64,000 bases of DNA. Source: Riptortus pedestris. Taxonomy: Eukaryota; Arthropoda; Insecta; Hemiptera; Alydidae. Shown here piece by piece: positions 25,601 through 34,063 of the stretch (within the stretch, counting starts at the first letter, position 1; the number at the start of each line of letters is the position of its first letter). The position numbers and the translations under genes are program-made. The DNA lies in the NCBI GenBank assembly GCA_019009955.1, contig CM032231.1, forward strand, positions 91,719,001 to 91,783,000, given 5' to 3'. The notes beneath the pieces are model-generated. The model was given only the letters and a program-made list of their open reading frames with translations, ran no database searches and was not told the DNA's origin.

Positions 25601-28526
25601 TCAGACGAAGGTTAATGCAATTCTTGCATTAAGCTGTCGATCACTAAACTTCTCAAGTACAGGTTAAATTTCAATTCCTACTATTGTAGGGTTCTTAAGT
25701 GAGTAATATAAAAAAGAATATGTAGGTGACATCATCGGTACTGTAATATTAAACAAACCCATTTGTCAATTCTAGAACATGAGAAATATACTTTTGTGGA
25801 CTTTAGCCATAAAACAAAAAAACATACCTTCCCAGGCAGTGAGCATTTGATGTTGAACAAGTGCTTGAAAGGCATCAAAACAAAACACATCTCTCTTCAA
25901 TGCCTGTTTATAACATTCAGAGGCTAGGCTCCTGTTATCCAAAGCTTCATACACACACCCCTTGAGGTAAAGTACTGCACTATGAAGCTAAAAAATAACC
26001 ATAATATATTATAGAAATTGTGCCGAATTTAAAATATACAATTAGTAAAAAGTAATTACTCACACTAGGAGTAGGAAAACCTTTTATGGTATTATTATCA
26101 CATTGTTCTAATAAACAATTTAAGGATTCAGTTATCCCAGAGCTTCCTGAAGAGAAATTAGCATCCTTGTCATCAGCACTTAGGAGGTCTAAGGCTTCAT
26201 TATACTCCTTTGCTTCAAGAAGACACTTTGCAGCTAAATATCGGCAGACTAAATGAGACTGAAATAATTATGTCAATTAGTATACATAATCAATATAATA
26301 TATTTTAGAAGAACTAATGAATTATTAATACCTGCAATATTAAAGCAAGACATATCAAACAACAGATTTTCAAAAACAAACTATTTTATGAAATTAAGAG
26401 AATTTGTAATAAATAATAACCTACGAACTCCCCATAAAATCTTAATAATTAAATTCTAGCACAATATTTATATGTATTTTTGACTGATTTGTTTAGTATA
26501 TAGTATTCCTTATTATTTTTACAGTGGGTCAAAAAAGAACTGGCACATCGCACTTTTTTTTTTTTAATAAACTCAATAATTTAAAAGTTAAATTTTTCAT
26601 ACTAAAGTATTAACAAACTAGCACCCAACTGTTAATTATTGGTGGCATCAAACCGAGCAAATAGAAAACAGACTAGAAGTTATAAACTGGAAGAGTGAAT
26701 TTCAATGGTCAAAAAAGTATTGGCACAGGTAACATTAAATTTTTTATATTTAATTACTAACTAATATTACTACATTTTTATACTTTTTCGCCATACCGTT
26801 TGCAATTATGGCCTGAAGTCTTCGAGGCATTGAGATTACAAGCTGCTGGGTTATTTCTGGAGCAATTGATCCCATTCTTGGAGTAAAAAAACAGTTTGTA
26901 GCTGATGCTTGGAAGAAATTTTATTCTTTCTGACTTTTAGATCGAGCAAATACCACAAATGCTCAATGGGATTTAAGTCTGGAGACTGCAGAGAAGTTTT
27001 GAGTAGTCACTCCTGTGTTTTATTGGCAGTTTGCTTTGGGTCATTATCTTGCTGGAAGATGAATGATACCCCGATGCCCAACTTTTCAGTGCTGCTGATC
27101 AAGTTATGCCGCAAAATGCTAACATATCCTCCTTTTTTCTTTTTCAGAAAACGATTGTGGCTGCTCGTTTGTTTAGGACTGTACCTGTCTCATTGTTCTT
27201 CTTGACGATGTTCCTTACTGTACTGAAACTCATCATAAGTCTATTGGCAATTGCACGATAACTGAATCCTCGGTAACAGAATTTAACCACACGGATTCGT
27301 ACTTACAAAGAATGCTCCTCTGTTTTAGCCATTGTACTAGCAATGAACTGTTCTGAACTGGCCATAAAATAATCCTGTTCAGATATATTCATCTTTGTTT
27401 TGGTTTGTTTCAGACTGAAAGGATTAAAGATTAATATAAGGAATATAAGTTTATCCGTAAACAACTGTGCCAATACTTTTTTGACCCTTGAAATTCGTAG
27501 ACTAATTTATAACATTTAGCATGTAACCTATTAGCACGATTTGATGCCACCAATTATTAACAGTTGCACGATAGTTTGATAATATGTTAGTAAGAAAAAT
27601 TTAACTTTTAAATTTTTTAGTTTATTAAAAAAAAGTGAGGTGTGCCAATACTTTTTGACCCACTGAATGTATTTTTGTATTAGGGCAATTTCTAGCAGTC
27701 TAAATATTTATAACAGAGAAACCTGGTTAGTGGGATATATAATTTGTAGTTTCTTTTTATATGGATATTAGATGTTTCAAAGCCTGGACTTAAAAATGTT
27801 AAACATTCTAAGCCATAACATTCTAAGTCCTGTTCTGATTGGCAGGTACCACAATTTATAAACGCACATTACTAAGAGAATGCGATTATCTAATAAACAT
27901 GTTGTTTTTGTAATTGTCATAAATAACAAAACTAATGGAGGACTAATATATTTACCTTATGTAATCCTTTGTTTTTTAATAGAATTGCTGCTCTATGATA
28001 TTGCTTCAATAAAAACATACACTGAGCTAACCAGTAAACGTCTTCAGGATCACTGTCACTCAATGAAACCACTTTATCAGCCCAGAACAAGGCTGAAGTA
28101 TATAAATGCTACAAAAAAAAAAAAAAAAATGATAATTTAAATTAAAAATTCTTAACAAGATATTGGGTGGAAAGCAGTTTAACCCCACCCTTGGTGGAAA
28201 TAACGGATGACATATTTTGGAAAATTTTGAAAGCGGTCACTAAAGTCTATCCTCCACAGTCCAAGGATCCAAAAAATTATGTGTGTAAAAAAAGATAAAA
28301 TTAAAAATAAAAATGACCGCGGTTGCCATTTTCAAAAGTGCGCCGCCAAGGGTGGGGTTAAAGTGCATTTTCACCCAAGATATTTTATGTAATTCAGTTA
28401 AAATCAGCAATCTTCGTTGTTTAAAATACCAACCAAGTCAATGTACGACCTCACAAGTTTTCTATAACTCTCAATGTTAACAGGTCTATCTGGATTGATC
28501 TTCATTTCTTCTGGGTCTTCTGGCAT
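10700..28526 (-). CDS. CDC16: CDC16/APC6, anaphase-promoting complex TPR subunit
   Basis: APC6 is a TPR scaffold subunit of the APC/C ubiquitin ligase, which drives anaphase and mitotic exit. Coding exons on the minus strand: 28434-28526, 27956-28108, 26064-26258, 25828-25987, 24483-24600, 23404-23517, 23170-23249, 21359-21448, 20139-20295, 19579-19731, 16658-16817, 15439-15631, 10700-10848. They join in phase to 604 codons plus stop (human protein about 620). Diagnostic blocks are SALFWADKV and YWLAQC near residue 45, [55 protein letters not shown] and [13 protein letters not shown]. The acidic C-terminal exon (CDC16-like ending [13 protein letters not shown]) was found by phase-1 splicing across a 4.6 kb intron and is the least conserved part. 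All introns are GT-AG. The first donor (GTTGGT) is weak, but it keeps the exact spacing seen in the family. The start chosen is the first in-frame ATG after an upstream [12 protein letters not shown] is an alternative start. A poly(A) signal candidate lies at 10571-10576. Confidence 0.96.
12153..13975 (+). pseudogene. piggyBac transposase, frameshifted
   Basis: The acidic N-terminal region and the start of the DDE domain read in one frame (12153-12911). The frame then shifts near 12890 and continues with [10 protein letters not shown] and [11 protein letters not shown] (first catalytic Asp), breaks again, resumes with [11 protein letters not shown] (second Asp, near 13147), shifts and shows [12 protein letters not shown] (third Asp, near 13345). 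A 102-bp insertion interrupts it at 13446-13547. The C-terminal part ([35 protein letters not shown]) follows at 13569-13715, and a zinc-finger-like [17 protein letters not shown] reads in another frame near 13915. All three catalytic Asp codons survive, but at least three frameshifts and the insertion make the gene non-functional. Confidence 0.9.
13446..13547 (-). repeat. 102-bp interspersed unit, copy inside piggyBac
   Basis: This stretch interrupts the transposase between the [11 protein letters not shown] block and the [10 protein letters not shown] block. Its inverse complement is nearly identical (2 mismatches in 102) to 16469-16570. It starts GAAAGTTCTAGATACATTTT and ends TTTGTAGGATATTATT on the minus strand. 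No terminal inverted repeat or clear target duplication could be seen. Confidence 0.85.
14751..15438. other. CDC16 intron 12, remaining part
   Basis: This is the part of the last CDC16 intron next to exon 12. I looked for a CDC16-like C-terminal exon here and found none. No transposon is recognisable. Confidence 0.5.
16469..16570 (+). repeat. 102-bp interspersed unit, copy in CDC16 intron 11
   Basis: This is the partner of the unit at 13446-13547, in the opposite orientation and 98% identical. It lies 88 bp from CDC16 exon 11. Because the other copy disrupts a transposase, the unit is a mobile or copied sequence and not part of CDC16 itself. Confidence 0.85.
17725..17990 (+). pseudogene. second piggyBac-like transposase fragment
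   Basis: One frame reads [20 protein letters not shown], then [17 protein letters not shown]. After a one-base shift the next frame reads [20 protein letters not shown], then [12 protein letters not shown], and after another shift [14 protein letters not shown]. This order is the conserved C-terminal half of PGBD4-like piggyBac transposases. It is a different, more decayed lineage than the element at 11721-14242. No ends could be located. It lies in CDC16 intron 10, sense opposite to CDC16. Confidence 0.75.
18489..18697 (-). mobile_element. tRNA-derived SINE, full-length copy
   Basis: On the plus strand the copy begins with TTATTTATTAACGTCCACTT, then GGGACGGGTTATCTACAGG, CTTTTCTAGCCAGGG and the B-box complement AATCGAACTTGCC near 18640, and ends with GTCAACGCTTTAACTCG. 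It sits in CDC16 intron 10. Confidence 0.8.
26522..27665 (-). mobile_element. Tc1/mariner element with IR/DR ends
   Basis: Both ends read CAGTGGGTCAAAAA, then TTGGCACA or CTGGCACA, and the similarity extends about 200 bp inward as a long terminal inverted repeat. A second copy of the motif (GGTCAAAAAAGTATTGGCAC) occurs inside each arm (26706-26728 and, inverted, 27465-27487), giving the inverted-repeat/direct-repeat layout of Tc1-type elements. A TA lies at the left junction (26520-26521); the right junction reads AA, apparently mutated. The element lies in CDC16 intron 2, on the same strand as CDC16. Confidence 0.9.
26790..27365 (-). pseudogene. Tc1/mariner transposase, internally deleted
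   Basis: The minus-strand start [10 protein letters not shown] is followed, after a stop, by a paired helix-turn-helix region ([20 protein letters not shown]). The middle is missing: the reading jumps to [18 protein letters not shown], which carries the second catalytic Asp, then [17 protein letters not shown] with the DLNPIE acidic residue, and ends [18 protein letters not shown] across frameshifts. The first catalytic Asp region is deleted. At about 575 bp, against about 1 kb for the family, it cannot be active. Confidence 0.88.
28164..28377. mobile_element. 214-bp MITE with AGATAT target duplication
   Basis: The ends are inverted repeats of about 34 bp (TGGGTGGAAAGCAGTTTAAC on the left; inverse complement of the right end TGGGTGAAAATGCACTTTAA), both continuing into CCCCACCCTTGG. 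The element is flanked by AGATAT on both sides (28158-28163 and 28378-28383). It has no coding sequence. It sits in the short first intron of CDC16, between coding exons 1 and 2, and makes up about two thirds of it. The superfamily is not clear from the ends. Confidence 0.85.
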
Positions 28527-28776
28527 ATTATGACATAATACATAATTTAATCCATCCTCCTCCGCTTAAAAATTCAATTGCAATAAATAAAGCCACACAG
28601 CTAGGAAGAAAATACTAAATTAAATATATTTGTACACTGATATTAGAATTTGAAATCAAAATACAAGCTAATATTTAGAGCCAATACAAAGGCACGTCAT
28701 AACAGCATTGCTACCTCATCTAAAAGCAAAGAGGTATACTTTACTCAGATCAAAGTACGTATAATATAAGGTACTG

Positions 28777-28830
28777 CCAATCAGATTGCAGCAGGCCTTA
28801 CGTCAGCAGGCGTCGAGAATCGGGACAGAC
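28777..28830 (-). promoter_or_regulatory. candidate CDC16 promoter region
   Basis: About 250-300 bp upstream of the CDC16 ATG a GC-richer patch holds a CCAAT box (28777-28781), a CRE-like TTACGTCA (28798-28805) and GCAGGCGTCGAG. CCAAT boxes are typical of G2/M-regulated genes. A possible 5' untranslated exon would end at a GTAAAG donor near 28747 and join an acceptor at about 28565. Both splice sites are inferred. Confidence 0.35.
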
Positions 28831-29263
28831 TAGCCGAAATACGATCAATATAAGCAGTTTTCTGATTAATTTGGTGCATACAAAATTGTTAAAATGTTAT
28901 ATGTCTGTAAATGATACAAATTACTTTAGTTGAATATATTTTATTTCAAATAAACCATGTACAAATTAGATTCCATTAAAAATAAATACATAACTGTTCC
29001 TTAAAATTTATATATGTTGGGTTACATTTAAAAATCGTAATTTTTCTACGTAATTAGAACAACAAAAAGAAAAAAATTACTATAATAAGATGAAATGTCC
29101 AAAACATGAAAACAGTAATGACTACTATTATACAAACAAATTAAAGTTAATAAAATTGAGACTAACCAAGCAATAAACAATGATACCCAGTTACCAGAAT
29201 AAAAATGAGTAAATTATTTTAAACATCGGCTAGTCAATATAGGTACAAGATTATTAAAGGTTA

Positions 29264-29860
29264 TCATTGGCATGTAGTCCTCCTTGTAATAAAAAGATCC
29301 TTATATTTTGTCACGTGGAATCCTTGGTTCCAGTAGCATCCTTGTGAAGAGAATGACAGTGATGTTGGAGTGTATGCATTGAAACCACACTGTCCCTTAG
29401 AATAACTAACTGTGGAGGAAACATGTAATATCATTAATGACAGAGCATGGGAAATAAACTCCTATAGTGCTCAATAGGAAACACAATAAGAAGATAATTC
29501 TGTTACTCAGATTTTAAAACTTATCTTTTTTTTTAAAAAAGCTGTCATTGGCATGTAGTCTTCCTTGTAATAAAACTATGCTAACATTTTGAGCCGCAGG
29601 GAATCCTTGGTTCCAGTAGCATCTTTGTGAAGAGAATGGAACTGATGGAGTGTATGCACTGAAACTGCACTGTCCCATAGAATAAAATACTGTGGAGGAA
29701 ACATGTAATATTACTGATAGAGCATGGGAAATAAACTCCTATAGTGCTCTATAGGAAACACTTCAAGAAAATTATTCTGTTTCTTACATTTTAAATCATA
29801 CCTTTTTAAAAGCTCCCATTCGCATGAACTCCGTCTTGTCCAAAACAGTTGCTGCTGATA
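29264..29860 (-). repeat. tandemly repeated exon-like unit, about 280 bp period
   Basis: A unit starting TCATTGGCATGTAGTC (plus strand) occurs at 29264 and 29545, and a third, partial copy (CCATTCGCATG) begins at 29816, giving spacings of 281 and 271 bp. On the minus strand each full unit has a good 3' splice site (TTTCCTCCACAG) followed by an open stretch. Two units share the frame HSLHKDATGTKDS, and all three show a KxxYMxM or KTEFMRM block. The stretch runs into the end of the THAP reading frame. I read this as duplicated terminal exons of the THAP gene or of a former transposon, now broken by stops. Confidence 0.6.
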
Positions 29861-30569
29861 TTATTTTTTGTTTAGTAAGCACTGAATTTGAGCTTTGGAT
29901 AATATTGGATGACAAATCCTTTCCATTTCTTTTTTCACTGCATTTTTTCTTCTTTTTGCATTAATTTTTAGCTGGTGATTAACTGTTAGCAATTTAGTAA
30001 CTCTCTTTTTTAAATTAAAGTTATTACTTTCTAAATTTTTTACTTGGATCAGCAAGGACTTTAATTGGGATTCATATTCAGAAACTTTATCCTTTAAGAG
30101 AATACATCCATTACAATCAACTTCTTCTGTATTACATGAAAATATCACTTTTCATCTTTTTGGGAGAAATCTCATTAATGTGACGCAGGGCACTTTTAGT
30201 TATTTCACGTTTTTTACTCCTACATTCTCTAGATGTTTCACTTTTTGAGTCAGAAGTAGAGGTAGTAGGTGTTTGTTTACTTACGGACGATATGGGTAAA
30301 TTAAGATGCGTCACAGCTTCTTTAAATTTCAATCTACTAGGAACGTAGCCTAACAATTCTGCTTGTAAATTCCTTTGGTAATCACTATCGCTGAAATGTT
30401 CTGAACAAACCCGAGCAATATCAGTATTAAATTTCAAATCTCCTCGTCTACACAGGACTATCCACTGTTTCTTAATTTCTGGGGTTTTCGGGAACCGATG
30501 ATAAGATACAGACTTGCCTGTTTTCCTAGAGTTGTTGGAACATGTTGCCATAGCACACTCACTCGGCAT
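29861..30569 (-). CDS. THAP-domain zinc-finger protein with coiled coil
   Basis: THAP domains are C2CH zinc fingers that bind DNA and occur in transcription regulators and in P-element-type transposases. Residues 1-90 show the signature: Cys5, Cys10, then Phe26-Pro27, Trp36, Cys55-x2-His58 and a PSRLKF-type end. A Ser/Thr-rich linker follows. The first frame stops at 30132, and a second frame from about 30150 to 29861 encodes a coiled coil (KVSEYESQLKSLLIQVKNLE) and the ending SKAQIQCLLNKK. A 91-nt intron from a GTAAAA donor (30217) to an ATACAG acceptor (30127) would join both frames to a protein of about 210 residues with THAP1-like layout. Alternatively it is a frameshifted remnant. The ending resembles the region after the coiled coil in THAP-type transposases, so transposon ancestry is possible. 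Confidence 0.75.
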
Positions 30570-30665
30570 TTTGAAAAAAAAATCACTTATAACAATAGAA
30601 AATAAAAGAATTCACTAAAAAACAACGATCCTCAGGATGTAAACAAAGCAGAAAGTGACACCTCT

Positions 30666-30673
30666 TGACGTCA
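30666..30673. promoter_or_regulatory. perfect CRE (TGACGTCA) upstream of the THAP gene
   Basis: The palindromic CREB/ATF site lies 97 bp upstream of the THAP ATG within a GC-richer patch (GTCATGCGCCAAAGTCGC). Its position fits a core promoter for the minus-strand gene. There is no functional evidence. Confidence 0.4.
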
Positions 30674-30837
30674 TGCGCCAAAGTCGCAAAAATTTACAAT
30701 CTGCGCACCTGCCGAATGTCACCCCCCCCCCCACTCAGATAGGGCATTTTTTTAGGAAACCATTTTAGTTGTAGAGGGGCAGATGTTTTAGCAACGTCTC
30801 TTAAGTAATCAGCTGTTGAGGCTGTATACATGACAAG

Positions 30838-31030
30838 ACAATCAAAAAATGTTTTACAAAGTCCATCAATCCTACAGCATGACTAAAATGAGGTTCGTAC
30901 AAAAGCTGAATAGACTGCCATTCTGGTTCTACTCATGATGCGATTTTCTACTAATTTGTACAAATGTCTACTCAGTCAATTTTCGTTTGATCGTCTACAA
31001 ACTAGATATATTAACATTTGATTACGGCTT
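30838..31030 (+). repeat. HINE-like element, diverged fragment
   Basis: The fragment contains CCATCAATCCTAC, AAAATGAGGTTCGT, TACTCATGATGCGATTTTC and CGTTTGATCGTCTACAAACT in rearranged order, so it may be two overlapping pieces. It is cut off by a SINE fragment starting at about 31041. Confidence 0.45.
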
Positions 31031-31040
31031 GTGCAATACG

Positions 31041-31158
31041 GGTTTATTTAGTGACGAACTCACTAAATAAAATTCTCAGTCCCATCCTCGGTAGAATATG
31101 AGGGTGACCTGTAGATAACTCATTTAGATTAGCCAGCAGCTCAAAGTAGACGTTAAAA
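31041..31158 (+). repeat. tRNA-derived SINE, 5'-truncated
   Basis: The copy keeps TTTATTTAGTGACGAACTCA, CCCATCCTCGGTAGAA and the GTAGACGTTAAAAA tail. The tRNA-like head is missing. It is directly joined to a HINE-like fragment, perhaps the integration site. Confidence 0.7.
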
Positions 31159-31815
31159 ATGGCAACAAATGTAGTGATAAAATTCATTAATATCCAAAAT
31201 AATTCAAAACCCCAATTCATTAAAGGGTATACTTTGGCTGTCACTTTAGTGACGTCCCAATAACGCTGCCCCCCTCCCCCCACCTCTGTATAATCCTCCA
31301 ATGAACTGTTACTTTAAGTGTAAATTATTTTGTAGTAAGACAAATTACATTTTTGAAATTAACTTTTATTAGGATATAAATTATATTTTATTTTACTTTA
31401 ATTAAATTATTGAGAGGACCTGAATATATCCTTCATGCCAAACCGTACAATTTCAGATATCCCCATAATTATGGGTCGTATTGAAAAATGTATTGCTTTA
31501 CAAAACTGATTTAAGCTGGTATATGAATTAGCACTAACCCCAAGTTATAGGCTATTCTTCGGACGGTGTTGTAAGACATTTCTTAATTGAGAGAGCCATT
31601 TTTCATTTCCTATTCATTTTTCAACAAACGAGTATATAACATAGTTTTTTTTTTGTTACTTTATGTACCTATATTCACATTCGACTTTTTTATTTATTTT
31701 GAATAACAATTCATAAAATAGATGAATTCATTATTTATTGTAAGTAGGCAAGTTATTTTTTTTTCATAATCATTTATCAAAATTACTTATTTTATTATTT
31801 ATACACTCTTATGTT

Positions 31816-31885
31816 ACAGTAACCTGTAGATAGCCCGTCCCAATTAGCCTTAGATGCAAGTCGTGGACGTTAATAAGTAATTTAA
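31816..31885 (+). repeat. tRNA-derived SINE, 3' end only
   Basis: Only the CAGTAACCTGTAGATAGCCC block, CCCAATTAGCC and the GTGGACGTTAATAAG tail are present. Confidence 0.65.
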
Positions 31886-32296
31886 TTTTTATGTTAATCA
31901 GAAATGTCAATTGTTTGAGCATTATGATTATTTAATTTTTAGAATAGCTAATTTAAACAAAACCACGGCTGAATGAGCGGAATTAGTGGTGACGTTTACT
32001 CAGATGTAGGTGTTTTACTCTTACCTCCATAATTTACATTTTTTTTCTTCTTTTTTTTTATTACTGATATTATAACGTGAATACAATAACTATACGTATA
32101 ACTGTTTCTGACTTGTAAATAGGTTTGAAGGATTAAATAATACAATTTTAAAATAAGAAGTATTTTATAATGAAAACATATTTAAAACAACTTGTAATAA
32201 AATGATTTGATAATATACAAATGAATAACTACATAGATAAATAAATAAATGTCCATTGCCGGAGTAAATTAAATTTTAAAAAACTGTCCACACTCT

Positions 32297-32405
32297 CAAA
32301 AAAGTCCTTCACGCAGGGGCTGTGTAACTAAACAGATTTCTCTCGTGAAGTTTGACAAAAGTCCATCACGCAGGGGCTGCGTTAACTAAGCGGACTTCCC
32401 ACGTG
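32297..32405 (-). repeat. two tandem HINE-like 3' hairpin ends
   Basis: Two copies of the hairpin terminus (GTCCTTCACGCAGGGGCTG and GTCCATCACGCAGGGGCTG) follow each other about 57 bp apart (32305 and 32362), each continuing into an AAGC(A/G)GA or AAACAGA block. This could be end-to-end insertion or a tandem end duplication as described for rolling-circle elements. The rest of the element is not seen on the right. Confidence 0.55.
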
Positions 32406-32687
32406 CGTTACGTATTTTCGTTTATCTCAAAACGTAAAAGACCAATGAGAACAGTATTTGGTATTTAGCTATTGGAACTAGCATGTGGCGGATATAATAC
32501 ACAAGTACCAAAAAAACTTTTGTTATGTGCACGTTTGCCTAAAAACAAATAGAAAATGCCTAAAAATGTAATACGAGTATAACTTATAATCATGGAAGAA
32601 TTAATGCTAATTCACATACAGAATTATTTAAGTTCGGTTCAATTGTTAGCGCCCAATAAAATTGTTGGCTCCCATCTTTTTTAGTGT

Positions 32688-32732
32688 ATATCTCGTTTAT
32701 ACTTTATTATACGTCAAAAGTGAATATAACAA
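32688..32732 (+). repeat. short interspersed motif shared with 50127 and 56500
   Basis: The stretch TATACTTTATTATACGTC followed by AAAAGTGAATATAACAAAAG recurs almost exactly at 50130-50172 and, inverted and diverged, at about 56500-56550. At 50127 it leads into an RTE-like LINE tail, so it probably belongs to that family. Confidence 0.5.
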
Positions 32733-33380
32733 AAGTTACTCTAAAAGTTGGCGACGTAGGGGGGGGGGGGACTAAACTACACTTTAGCCCAAAAATCTTT
32801 GTATGGAACTGTGAAGTTCACAGTTCCAGCGGCGAGGTGTTTGACTGTTGTGAGCAAGCGCACACAGGAAGCTCCACGAGGGAGAGAGAGAACTGTCGTT
32901 GCGCAGTGCCGTCCCTGGCGTGCTAAGGCTAAAAACTTTCTGGAGCAGCACCCCCATTAATTTTAGCTACGAGCCGCCACTGGGTTATAATGAAATTTAT
33001 ATTGCGTAATATAATATTGCAGACGAAGTTAAGGTATTTATTTAAAACTGATTTACTTTTGCGATGCTTATTATAAGCCAGTCTAGGATACAGAAAGTAC
33101 TCAATCAGTTAGAGAGGTATTCTCAGAGACATACTCCATATTAATTATAAAACTGACATTTTCTTCTCTTGGCTCCGAAAGTCATATTTTTCAGTGCTTT
33201 AAATTGTTGGTTCAGTAGCCAATGGTAGGCAAAAGCCACACGTTAAAACTCCGGTAACCGTACTGCTAAGTAAATTTTAGTGTGTAATCCCTACTAGCCT
33301 TTAAGTGGGGAGATTTAGTGAATTATCCACAACATCACTGTGGAGGTACCTTCGAATATTTATTATTATAATTTACATTT

Positions 33381-33629
33381 GAGGAGGTAACATTCAAACC
33401 GTGCTTTGTCCGGATGAATGTACGTTTTAGGAAACCATGAAATTGAACATAAAACATATATATATATATTTGTTTTTTGTAATGAAAAATACTCCTATAT
33501 GGTTTAAATAAATGTTTTATCAATGAGATACATTGTTAAAATAGTTTAGCGTAATAAGTATAATAAATTGGACCAAGCACACTTTGCATGAAACAAATGG
33601 ACAAAGCACGGTTTGAATGTTACCTCCTC
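33381..33629. mobile_element. foldback element with perfect 31-bp inverted repeats
   Basis: The arms 33381-33411 (GAGGAGGTAACATTCAAACC then GTGCTTTGTCC) and 33599-33629 are perfect inverse complements, separated by a 187-bp AT-rich spacer. Next to the right arm is a diverged direct repeat of its inner half (GGACCAAGCACACTTTGC at about 33569). There is no coding capacity and no clear target duplication. This looks like a small foldback or MITE-type element. Confidence 0.65.
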
Positions 33630-33800
33630 ATTTCTCTTTTGTAACTCTGCTCGGAAAACTGAAACGTTGGCAATTCTGAACTATTTGACGCAGTCAACTG
33701 TAGCAAACGTTTTCTTTTTAATTACTTTTTATCTAAAAATATTTGTTAAGTTCTATTAAAGCACTTTAGCTGCCACTTATAATTCCTTGGGGGGGGGGGG

Positions 33801-34001
33801 GGCTCAGGTTAGCCATGTGAGTTAAAGCGTTGCGTAAACCTAGAGTGGCGAGTTCGATTCCCGCCTGGACAAAGGAATTTATTTAGTGACAGAATTCACT
33901 AAATAAAATCCTGAGTGCCACCCTGGCTAGAAAAGGTTTGCAACCAGAATATAACCCATCCCGATAAGCCTTAGTTGCAAAACGTGGACGTTAATAAATA
34001 A
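33801..34001 (+). mobile_element. tRNA-derived SINE, full-length copy
   Basis: The tRNA-like head runs from GGCTCAGGTTAGCC (A-box region) to a perfect B box GTTCGATTC (33851-33859). The body has TTTATTTAGTGACAGAATTC, CCACCCTGGCTAGAAAAGG and the CGTGGACGTTAATAAATAA tail. It is immediately preceded by a G12 run. The head lacks about 16 nt (CCTTAATCTCACATGG) present in the copies at 36837 and 40291. Confidence 0.85.
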
Positions 34002-34063
34002 TTTATTTTATAATTCCTGATTAATGAATAATAATTCATACATGTTATTTACATATAATATAT

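Noticed and set aside
26909..27205. 98-codon plus-strand frame
   Set aside because: It is antisense to the decayed Tc1/mariner transposase, whose conserved motifs read on the minus strand.
27880..28140. 86-codon plus-strand frame
   Set aside because: It is the antisense shadow of CDC16 coding exon 2 (27956-28108).
33801..33870. tRNA gene suggested by the B box
   Set aside because: The same head is attached to a constant SINE body at many sites, and no complete cloverleaf with acceptor stem can be drawn.
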